Assembly: GCA_003518475.1 (NCBI GenBank)
Contig: DOYO01000097.1
Coordinates: 47,419-53,346, forward strand
From: Acholeplasmataceae bacterium
GTDB taxonomy: Bacteria > Bacillota_I > Bacilli_A > Acholeplasmatales > Acholeplasmataceae
Direction: 5' to 3'
DNA: 5,928 bases
A program made the position numbers and the translations under genes. This document shows positions 1 to 5,884 of the stretch, piece after piece. The first letter of the stretch is position 1; the number at the start of each line of letters is the position of its first letter. Under the pieces are notes generated by a model. The model did not search any database and was not told the origin of the DNA. It worked only from the letters and a program-made list of their open reading frames with translations.

Positions 1-3000
1 TTGGAATCAATCACGAATGGGTTCTTGCCTTCGGCTTCTCTTCTTGGATCGAATCTGTAGGTTGGCCAGTAACCGCATTCAGTAGCAAGCTTAGCTTGTG
101 CGAACGTGTTGGTCAAACCGCCCTTGATGCCATGTTCGATACATGGTGCGTAAGCGATGACTAGAGATGGTCCTTCAAAGCTTTCAGCTTCTTTTAATGC
201 CTTGATCACTTGAGCTGGTGAAGCGCCGTGAGAAATTTGAGCGACATAAACATTGCCATATGTCATGGCGATCGCGCCTAAATCCTTCTTCTTGGTTGGC
301 TTGCCGGCTGCAGTAAATTTGGCAATCGATCCAGCTGGAGCAGACTTGGAAGACTGTCCGCCGGTATTGGAATAAACTTCAGTATCAAGAACGAGAATAT
401 TCACGTCTTCATTATTCGCGATAACATGGTCGATACCGCCGAATCCGATATCATAAGCCCATCCGTCTCCACCCATGATCCATTGGGAAACCTTAACTAG
501 GTATTCCTTGATGGTGAGCAGTTCCTTCGCATATGGCTTATTAATCTTTTCAAGTTCTTCAATCATCGGCTTCTTAAGCTTTCTGGTGATTTCAGCGCTC
601 TTTCTATTTTGGAGCCATTCATTCGCTAATGCCTGAAGTGATTCTGGCATTTCTGCTAAATGGTCATTTAATAATGTTTGAATTCTATCTCTCATTGTTT
701 CATACGCGATTCTCATGCCGAAACCAAATTCAGCATTGTCTTCGAATAATGAATTCGCCCATGCTGGACCGAAGCCTTCAGCATTGGTTGTGTATGGAGT
801 TGATGGATAAGATCCACCATAAATGGATGTACAACCTGTCGCATTCGCTAAGACCATGTGATCGCCATAAAGTTGAGTTAACGCCTTGATATAAGGAGTT
901 TCACCGCAACCTGCGCATGCTCCAGAGAACTCGAACAATGGTTGATTGAAGCTTAAATTCTTAGGATTGTCAACGCCCATGTCTTTGTAAGTCACTTCAT
1001 TGAAGAAGTAATCCGCAGTTTGTTGAGCGCCTTTTGCAAGTTCGTCTCCAATTGGTACCATGACTAAGGATTTATTAGGAGTTGGACATACTTGAACGCA
1101 GATTCCGCATTCTGTGCAGTCTAAAGTCGATACCTGAATGGTGAACTTCATACCTTCCATGCCCTTGCCCTTGGCATCAAGCATCTTCGCTCCATCGGGA
1201 GCATTTGTAGCTTCAGTACCGTCTGCTAAGAACGCACGGATAACAGCATGTGGACATGCGAATACGCATTGATTACATTGAATGCAGTTTTCTTTTCTCC
1301 ATTCAGGAACAAAGTTTGCAATACCGCGTTTTTCGTAAGCAGTCGATCCATTTTCCATATGAGCGTCTTCATAACCCAAGAACGCAGAAACAGGAAGTGA
1401 ATCCCCTTCAATCGCATTGACAATATCAGCAATCTTTCTAACGAAATCAGGACGTGACATATCTTCAGCCTTGACTTCATCTTCCAATAAGCCCCATTGT
1501 GGATCTACCTTGATTTCGACTAAGTGCTTATAGCCTGCATCAATGGCATTATTATTCAATTCAAGAATCGCTTCGCCTTTACGACCATAAGTCTTTTCAG
1601 CGTAGGACTTCATATATTTATTTGCGTCGTCAGCATTCATCAATTGTTCATTCAATTTGAAGAAAGCAGATTGCATGATGGTGTTGATTCTTCTACCAAG
1701 TCCGATTTCATATGCCAAATCAACAGCATTGATGATAAAGAACTTAGCCTTTTTCTGTGCAAGCTGGCGCTTGACTCTGTTTGGAAGGAATTGAACAATT
1801 TCATCCTTAGGAGTTTGCGTATTAAGTAGGAATGTTCCCCCTTCTCTCAAGCCCTTCAGCATGTCATACTTTCTCAAATATGTATCTGTAGAACAGGAAA
1901 TGAAGTGTGGATAGTTCACTAAATAAGTAGAACGGATTGGCTTCTTGGAGAAACGGACGTGCATGCGGGTAACACCGCCTGCTTTCTTGGAGTCATAGGA
2001 AGCATAAGCCTGTGAATACAGTGAAGTATGGTCACCGACAATCTTCGTGATATTCTTAGTCGCACCAACAGTACCATCAGAACCAAGTCCGAAGAATAAC
2101 AGTTCAGTCGCATCTTTATCGGTGATGTCAATCGCCTTATCCACCTTGAGTGAAGTAAATGTAACATCATCTTCAATACCGACTGAGAAATGATCTTTTT
2201 GTTCTCCAGCCATGTTTGCATAAACAGCCAAAATCATTGGAGGTGTCGTATCCTTGGATGATAACCCATAAATACCGCCTAAAATAACTGGTTGGTGTGG
2301 TTTTCCATAATAAATCGACTTCACGTCTAGATATAATGGGTTTCCTGCAGATCCTGCTTCAAGTGTTCTATCAAGAACTGTAATTCTCTTGACTGACTTT
2401 GGCATCGCCTTCATGAAGTGTTCAGCGCTAAATGGACGGAAGAGGTGAACAGTCAGCAAGCCGACCTTCTTTCCAGCTTCTCTCAAATGATCGACAGTCT
2501 GCTGAGCAGCTTCAATCACTGAACCCATCGCAATCACGACATCTGTAGCTTCTGGATCACCGTAATAAACGAAAGGTGCATATTCTCTGCCGGTAACCTT
2601 AGAAATTTCAGACATGTAGTCTGCAACAATATCAGGAATTCCCGCATAGTGGGAAGCCTGTAATACTTTGGTTTGGAAATAAACGTCATCGCTTTGCGCA
2701 GTACCTCTAGTCACTGGGTGAGATGGATTTAATCCATTCGCTCTGAACTTCGCAACTGCTTCTCTATCCAACAAACGATCGAATACTTCATAATCGAGAA
2801 CTTCGATGGATTGTACTTCATGTGAGGTTCTGAAACCATCAAAGAAGTGCAGGAATGGAATGCTTGACTTGATTGCAGATAAATGCGCAACACCAGCTAA
2901 ATCCATGCTGGACTGAACGGATGTGGAACCAAGAATAGCAAACCCTGTCTGACGTGCAGCATACACGTCCTGATGATCGCCGAAAATGGAAAGCGCCTGC

Positions 3001-3359
3001 GCAGCAATGCTTCTTGCAGCGACATGAATGACACCTGGCAATAATTGACCGGCAATCTTGTACATGTTTGGAAGTTTGAGCAACAAGCCTTGAGAGGCTG
3101 TAAATGTTGTTGTTAAAACACCCATTTGCAATGAACCGTGGACAGTACCTGCCGCACCGGCTTCACTTTGCATTTCAATAACCTTCACAGGCATTCCGAA
3201 TAAATTCTTCTTGCCTTCTGAAGCCCAAAGGTCAACGTATTGAGCCATTGGAGTCGATGGTGTAATTGGATAAATTCCAGCTACTTCGGTAAACGCATAG
3301 GCACAATATGCCGCAGCTTCATTACCTTCCATTGATTTAATCACTTTTTTTGCTACCAT
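1..3359 (-). CDS. nifJ: Pyruvate:ferredoxin (flavodoxin) oxidoreductase, single-chain, 3' end outside window
   Basis: Cytoplasmic enzyme that oxidatively decarboxylates pyruvate with CoA to acetyl-CoA and CO2, passing two electrons to ferredoxin or flavodoxin. I translated all 1119 visible codons without a frameshift or stop. The order matches the family: pyruvate-binding domain with YPITPST (30-36), EMQSEAGAAG around E66 and R116; transketolase-C-like domain (about 256-410); gamma domain opening with GLGSDGTVG (about 424-432); two 4Fe-4S ferredoxin motifs (C692/695/698/702 and C748/751/754/758); and a TPP domain with GDGW (964-967) and N998. C815, C818, C843 and C1073 fit the four ligands of the proximal cluster. 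All expected catalytic and cluster residues are present. The visible end, GKNPFVIDS, implies about 50 residues missing beyond position 1 against the usual near 1175. ATG is supported by AGGAGG (3365-3370) 5 nt upstream. It lies 21 nt after the peroxidase gene, so it is probably co-transcribed. Codon choice looks uniform throughout. Confidence 0.98.
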   Translation of the reverse strand, partial: MVAKKVIKSMEGNEAAAYCAYAFTEVAGIYPITPSTPMAQYVDLWASEGKKNLFGMPVKVIEMQSEAGAAGTVHGSLQMGVLTTTFTASQGLLLKLPNMYKIAGQLLPGVIHVAARSIAAQALSIFGDHQDVYAARQTGFAILGSTSVQSSMDLAGVAHLSAIKSSIPFLHFFDGFRTSHEVQSIEVLDYEVFDRLLDREAVAKFRANGLNPSHPVTRGTAQSDDVYFQTKVLQASHYAGIPDIVADYMSEISKVTGREYAPFVYYGDPEATDVVIAMGSVIEAAQQTVDHLREAGKKVGLLTVHLFRPFSAEHFMKAMPKSVKRITVLDRTLEAGSAGNPLYLDVKSIYYGKPHQPVILGGIYGLSSKDTTPPMILAVYANMAGEQKDHFSVGIEDDVTFTSLKVDKAIDITDKDATELLFFGLGSDGTVGATKNITKIVGDHTSLYSQAYASYDSKKAGGVTRMHVRFSKKPIRSTYLVNYPHFISCSTDTYLRKYDMLKGLREGGTFLLNTQTPKDEIVQFLPNRVKRQLAQKKAKFFIINAVDLAYEIGLGRRINTIMQSAFFKLNEQLMNADDANKYMKSYAEKTYGRKGEAILELNNNAIDAGYKHLVEIKVDPQWGLLEDEVKAEDMSRPDFVRKIADIVNAIEGDSLPVSAFLGYEDAHMENGSTAYEKRGIANFVPEWRKENCIQCNQCVFACPHAVIRAFLADGTEATNAPDGAKMLDAKGKGMEGMKFTIQVSTLDCTECGICVQVCPTPNKSLVMVPIGDELAKGAQQTADYFFNEVTYKDMGVDNPKNLSFNQPLFEFSGACAGCGETPYIKALTQLYGDHMVLANATGCTSIYGGSYPSTPYTTNAEGFGPAWANSLFEDNAEFGFGMRIAYETMRDRIQTLLNDHLAEMPESLQALANEWLQNRKSAEITRKLKKPMIEELEKINKPYAKELLTIKEYLVKVSQWIMGGDGWAYDIGFGGIDHVIANNEDVNILVLDTEVYSNTGGQSSKSAPAGSIAKFTAAGKPTKKKDLGAIAMTYGNVYVAQISHGASPAQVIKALKEAESFEGPSLVIAYAPCIEHGIKGGLTNTFAQAKLATECGYWPTYRFDPRREAEGKNPFVIDS

Positions 3360-3380
3360 AATATCCTCCTGAATCGTAAC

Positions 3381-3836
3381 TTATTTTAAAACATTTAATA
3401 TATCAGATGCATTCTCTTTAGGAGATGCTTTTTCAAAAACATGGGTAATGATTCCTTTTTCATTTAAAACAAATGTAGAGCGTGCAACGCCCATATACTT
3501 TTTGCCATACATGCTCTTTTCAACATAAACACCAAATGCATCAATGACAACTCTTTCTTCATCAGAAAGAAGAATGAACGGCAAATCAAAGTCTTGAATA
3601 AACTTAAGATGACTTTTCGGACTATCCTGACTGATTCCAAACACAACGATATCGTTCTTCTTAAAATCATCATAAGAATCCCTAAATGCACAAGCTTGCG
3701 TCGTGCAGCCAGGCGTATTGTCCTTAGGATAGAAATAGATGACAATCTTTTTGCCTGAATAATCGCTTAATCGATGAGATTTTCCATAGGCATCAGGCAA
3801 TGTGAAATCCTTAACTTTCGTTCCAACTTCCAACAT
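3381..3836 (-). CDS. bcp: Thiol peroxidase / thioredoxin-dependent peroxiredoxin, Bcp (PrxQ) family
   Basis: Cytoplasmic peroxiredoxin of 151 residues, the usual family length, reducing H2O2 and organic hydroperoxides with electrons from thioredoxin. It has the thioredoxin-fold start (KVKDFTLPDAYG, 8-18), the active-site stretch YFYPKDNTPGCTTQAC (34-49) with peroxidatic C44 and a second cysteine, C49, five residues later (the atypical two-Cys arrangement of many PrxQ proteins), and the conserved R119 in VARSTFVL. T41 and P42 complete the P-x3-T/S-x2-C signature. The start is fixed by AGGAGG (3842-3847) 5 nt before ATG and by the normal family N-terminus. The gene follows its own promoter and is first in a probable two-gene operon with PFOR, suggesting it removes peroxide made when PFOR or reduced ferredoxin/flavodoxin meets oxygen. 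That link is inference; the family assignment is firm. Confidence 0.96.
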   Translation of the reverse strand: MLEVGTKVKDFTLPDAYGKSHRLSDYSGKKIVIYFYPKDNTPGCTTQACAFRDSYDDFKKNDIVVFGISQDSPKSHLKFIQDFDLPFILLSDEERVVIDAFGVYVEKSMYGKKYMGVARSTFVLNEKGIITHVFEKASPKENASDILNVLK

Positions 3837-3875
3837 AAATGCCTCCTATTTTCAATAAATCGTTTCAACATATCT

Positions 3876-3904
3876 ATTATAACCTATTCAACACCAAAAA
3901 TTAA
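3876..3904 (-). promoter_or_regulatory. Putative sigma-A-type promoter of the bcp-PFOR operon
   Basis: A perfect TATAAT -10 lies at 3876-3881 on the minus strand. A 17-nt spacer leads to a weak -35 (TTAATT, 3899-3904). Initiation would fall near 3869, giving a leader of about 33 nt before the bcp ATG. The -10 is convincing and the -35 is poor, so the promoter may need an activator. The upstream region carries a 7-bp direct repeat, described separately. Confidence 0.6.
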
Positions 3905-3907
3905 GGG

Positions 3908-3930
3908 CATGATAACATTTTCACATGATA
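3908..3930. repeat. Short direct repeat CATGATA upstream of the bcp promoter
   Basis: CATGATA occurs at 3908-3914 and again at 3924-3930, 16 bp apart, just upstream of the weak -35 of the bcp-PFOR promoter. Two same-oriented copies beside a weak -35 could form an activator site, but a 7-bp A/T-rich repeat can also arise by chance. No regulator is recognised. Confidence 0.25.
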
Positions 3931-3960
3931 TTACAAAAGTTCTAAAAACTGTCTTTCAAA

Positions 3961-3985
3961 TAAAAAAACGACTAAGTCGTCTCTT
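3961..3985 (-). terminator. Rho-independent terminator after tRNA-Leu
   Basis: On the minus strand ACGAC-TTA-GTCGT (3980-3968) forms a 5-bp stem with a 3-nt loop. It runs straight into seven Ts (3968-3962) and can be extended outward by A-U and G-U pairs to about ten pairs. It starts about 12 nt after the tRNA CCA end. It would end tRNA-Leu transcripts and any read-through from the surface-protein gene, separating them from the bcp-PFOR operon. Confidence 0.85.
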
Positions 3986-3996
3986 ATTTTAACTTG

Positions 3997-4080
3997 TGGT
4001 GCGGGTGACAGGATTTGAACCTGCACGCCAATGGCGCTAGATCCTAAGTCTAGTGCGTCTGCCAGTTTCGCCACACCCGC
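3997..4080 (-). tRNA. tRNA-Leu, anticodon UAG
   Basis: Complete 84-nt class II tRNA with encoded CCA (3999-3997) and discriminator A (4000). The acceptor GCGGGTG pairs with CACCCGC, and the D stem is GCG/CGC. The anticodon arm is CTAGA-CTTAGGA-TCTAG, with loop anticodon TAG and G37. The long variable arm CGCC-ATT-GGCG is typical of leucine tRNAs, and the T arm is GCAGG-TTCAAAT-CCTGT with one G-U pair. A UAG anticodon reads CUN codons, mainly CUA and CUG. All arms pair cleanly, so the gene should be functional. It has its own promoter and terminator. Confidence 0.98.
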
Positions 4081-4089
4081 GCAAGAAGA

Positions 4090-4118
4090 ATTATACCCTA
4101 ATTTGAAATTAGAGTCAA
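4090..4118 (-). promoter_or_regulatory. Strong promoter of tRNA-Leu
   Basis: TTGACT (-35, 4113-4118) and TATAAT (-10, 4090-4095) are separated by exactly 17 nt on the minus strand, one mismatch from the sigma-A/sigma-70 consensus. Initiation is expected about 7 nt below the -10, near 4083, only about 3 nt before the mature tRNA 5' end at 4080. The primary transcript would thus have almost no leader. The spacer is nearly all one palindrome, listed separately. Confidence 0.9.
4098..4112. repeat. Perfect 15-nt palindrome inside the tRNA-Leu promoter spacer
   Basis: CTAATTT-G-AAATTAG has perfect 7-nt arms around one central base. It directly abuts the -35 hexamer and ends 2 nt from the -10. As DNA it looks like a dimeric-repressor operator. 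As RNA from the upstream gene it could form a short A/U-rich hairpin, but no U-tract follows on the minus strand, so it is a poor terminator. No known operator consensus is recognised. Confidence 0.6.
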
Positions 4119-4134
4119 TTCTTTTTTTAATTAT

Positions 4135-5688
4135 CTATTTTTTTCGATGCTTGATGAAGATAAAGCCTGCAATTCCTAATAATACAGGGCAACCAAGGGC
4201 TAAATAGACATAAAAATTAGGTTTGTCATCCTGGTTTTCAACATCAATTCGGATACGTGATGTTTGTTGTTCTCCATTCACTTGATAACTCAAATAAACA
4301 TAGTAACTTCCTTCAGTATTTTCCATGTTTTTATATTCATTAAACATTACACGCACGTGCGAGACCGAATAACCTGAGGATAAAGTGTGATTGGTGAACC
4401 ATTCAATCAACTGATCATCTGACATTTCTGAGGCTGTATCTATAGACAAGACGATTTCATCCGTTGTAAAAACAGGACCTCCATTCTCGATGACATGGAT
4501 ATTCAAAGAAAAACGGCTGATGTTGTTCAATGTATCGCTCGCTAGGATGGTGAGCATGTAGATTCCCGGCATTGTATTTTGATTGTAGTCATTGAACTCG
4601 AAGCTGGCGGTCACGTTCAAACCATCCACATCATCAAGAATTAAATACTTGTTTAAAATCAGTAAGTTTGTTAATGGTTCGTCCTTCGTATAAAGATAGA
4701 TGGATGCAGGTCCTGTGATATCCGGTCCATGTCTGTCAATCAATTCAATCTCTACAGTCAATTGGGATGTATTTCCGCTAAGATCGGTTGCTGATACGAT
4801 GACCTCATATAATCCTACTTGGTTCGCAGGGGTATAGGTATCAGTGGTAATGACTAAATCAGTAGAATCCATATCATCGACATTATCACTCACAGAAATT
4901 TGCGATACAATGCTTGCCACACTTGCTTTTTCAGTCAACGGCATTGTGATATATCCTATACTGGCTATAACTGGCGCAGTTGCATCAAAAACACGCACAT
5001 CCAAATAATATCTCTTTGTGATATTGTTGAATGTGGACATGAAGATCATTTGGTAAGTACCTGGAAGCTTATTGCTTAAAGAATATTCATCTTCTTCAAT
5101 CGAAATGCTCAAAGGATTGCCATATGGATCATTGGCTTGGAGATAATTCTTAATTTCTTGAGTGGTGAGCAACTCATCATAATCCACAGGCAATACCCCA
5201 AAATAGCTCATCACCTCGCTTGGGTCGATATAAGGTTCATATCCATCAAAATCGGGGTAAGTGCCAACATACATGATTGCATCATATGTTGTTGGCATCA
5301 TCGGCAGCGAAGTAATCAATATCAAATCAGTAACTGGTTCAAATTCAATATATGCTCTCAAATTGGTTCGATCATCATTGATAAGTAAATTATATTGATC
5401 TGTATCGGTATATTCTTCAATTAAAATATAAACGAATTCTAAAAAATCTGAATGCTGACCTAAAAATTCGTAATCCAAAACAATCGTATAGGTTTCATTA
5501 GGAATAACACGTATCGGATCAATCGTATACGCATAGTTTGGATCATCGCTTCTAGGTGTCAGATTACCCAAATCCAAATAGTTTCTACCTACTGGCAAGG
5601 GATAATACTCACCCTCTGCCTGCAATTCGAACATTTGAAAAATAAAAAATGTGAATACTAGTAAAAAAAGCATTATCAATTTTTTCAT
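4135..5688 (-). CDS. Exported, membrane-anchored surface protein with four tandem Ig-like repeats
   Basis: Product of 517 residues, function unknown. Residues 1-24 form a signal peptide (MKK, a long hydrophobic core, likely cleavage after LQA); no lipobox cysteine is present. Residues 25-155 are beta-rich, with NYLDLGNL and IPNETYTIVLDYEF, possibly a jelly-roll-like domain but unassigned. From about 157 to 490 four units follow, each carrying a G-x-Y strand (210-212, 292-294, 375-377, 460-462) and ending near a proline (239, 322, 405, 490), a period of about 83 residues. Units two and three resemble bacterial Ig-like folds of the DUF5011/HYR type (SDNVDD, SATDLSGNTSQ). A hydrophobic segment (about 492-512) and KHRKK tail anchor the C-terminus; no LPxTG motif is present. 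ATG is supported by AGGAGG (5696-5701) 7 nt upstream. The stop is TAG. Adhesion or ligand binding outside the cell is plausible but inferred. No convincing promoter is visible. Confidence 0.85.
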   Translation of the reverse strand: MKKLIMLFLLVFTFFIFQMFELQAEGEYYPLPVGRNYLDLGNLTPRSDDPNYAYTIDPIRVIPNETYTIVLDYEFLGQHSDFLEFVYILIEEYTDTDQYNLLINDDRTNLRAYIEFEPVTDLILITSLPMMPTTYDAIMYVGTYPDFDGYEPYIDPSEVMSYFGVLPVDYDELLTTQEIKNYLQANDPYGNPLSISIEEDEYSLSNKLPGTYQMIFMSTFNNITKRYYLDVRVFDATAPVIASIGYITMPLTEKASVASIVSQISVSDNVDDMDSTDLVITTDTYTPANQVGLYEVIVSATDLSGNTSQLTVEIELIDRHGPDITGPASIYLYTKDEPLTNLLILNKYLILDDVDGLNVTASFEFNDYNQNTMPGIYMLTILASDTLNNISRFSLNIHVIENGGPVFTTDEIVLSIDTASEMSDDQLIEWFTNHTLSSGYSVSHVRVMFNEYKNMENTEGSYYVYLSYQVNGEQQTSRIRIDVENQDDKPNFYVYLALGCPVLLGIAGFIFIKHRKK

Positions 5689-5700
5689 GTTGTTTCCTCC

Positions 5701-5722
5701 TGACCTATAATAGTAATGGTCA
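5701..5722. repeat. Inverted repeat TGACC/GGTCA next to the surface-protein ribosome-binding site
   Basis: TGACC (5701-5705) and GGTCA (5718-5722) are perfect 5-nt complements around a 12-nt A/T-rich interval. In minus-strand RNA the 3' arm ends on the first A of the AGGAGG site, so a weak hairpin could sit against it. It could equally be an operator half-site pair, or chance, given the 5-bp arms. Confidence 0.25.
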
Positions 5723-5742
5723 AGAAAGATTACTTTATCCCA

Positions 5743-5776
5743 TAAAAATAAAAAAATAGAAACGATTGTTCCTATT
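5743..5776 (-). terminator. Rho-independent terminator of the tRNA-Gln cluster
   Basis: On the minus strand ATAGGAAC (5775-5768), loop AATC, and GTTTCTAT (5763-5756) form an 8-bp stem with one G-U pair, extendable by one A-U pair. It is followed by a T-rich tail (six or more Ts, an A, then more Ts, down to about 5744). It begins 11 nt after the CCA end of tRNA-Gln(CUG). It should separate the tRNA unit from the surface-protein gene. Confidence 0.88.
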
Positions 5777-5786
5777 GGAGTATAGA

Positions 5787-5860
5787 TGGCAGGGCTAGCT
5801 GGATTCGAACCAACGATCGCAGGGTCAGAGCCTACTGCCTTACCGCTTGGCTATAGCCCT
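5787..5860 (-). tRNA. tRNA-Gln, anticodon CUG
   Basis: Complete 74-nt tRNA with encoded CCA and discriminator G. The acceptor AGGGCTA pairs with TAGCCCT, and the D arm is GCC-AAGCGGTAA-GGC. The anticodon stem GTAGG/CCTGC (one G-U pair) holds loop CTCTGAC, giving anticodon CTG, which reads CAG. The variable loop is four nt, and the T arm is GTTGG-TTCGAAT-CCAGC. The D and T arms match classical bacterial tRNA-Gln closely. The first pair is A1-U72 rather than the U1-A72 usual in bacterial tRNA-Gln. It lies 24 nt after a second tRNA-Gln gene and before a terminator, so the two are probably one transcript. Confidence 0.96.
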
Positions 5861-5884
5861 ATCTAGAGTTGTCAATAATTAAGA

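Noticed and set aside
629..2221. Short open frames on both strands within the PFOR region, for example 629-889 (+), 1226-1480 (-), 1524-1829 (+) and 1919-2221 (-)
   Set aside because: They overlap an uninterrupted PFOR frame with every family motif present, have no ribosome-binding sites, and encode sequences without recognisable domains.
3869..3883. PerR-like box over the bcp -10 (TTATAATAGATATGT)
   Set aside because: The first half matches the PerR consensus only because it is the -10 hexamer. The second half matches about three of seven positions, too weak to call.
3464..3992. Open frames 3464-3745 (-) and 3774-3992 (+)
   Set aside because: The first is an out-of-frame shadow of the peroxiredoxin gene. 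The second crosses the bcp start, its promoter and the tRNA-Leu terminator on the opposite strand and has no ribosome-binding site.
4098..4112. The 4098-4112 palindrome as the terminator of the surface-protein gene
   Set aside because: The stem is A/U-rich with a one-base centre, and GGGTATAAT rather than a U-tract follows it on the minus strand.
5137..5388. Plus-strand open frame of 83 codons inside the surface-protein gene
   Set aside because: It is antisense to a gene with a signal peptide, repeats, anchor and strong ribosome-binding site. It has no start signal or recognisable domain of its own.
1..5688. Possible UGA-as-tryptophan genetic code, considered because the organism could be Mollicutes-like
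   Set aside because: All tryptophans in PFOR are TGG and no TGA occurs in frame in any of the three proteins, so the standard code explains everything.
5706..5711. Plus-strand TATAAT
   Set aside because: No -35 lies at proper distance and no plus-strand gene or tRNA follows; everything downstream is encoded on the minus strand.
5718..5723. TTGACC as a -35 for the surface-protein gene
   Set aside because: A 17-nt spacer would place the -10 on the ribosome-binding site. The nearer TATTAT (5712-5707) has no matching -35 and would start transcription on that site.
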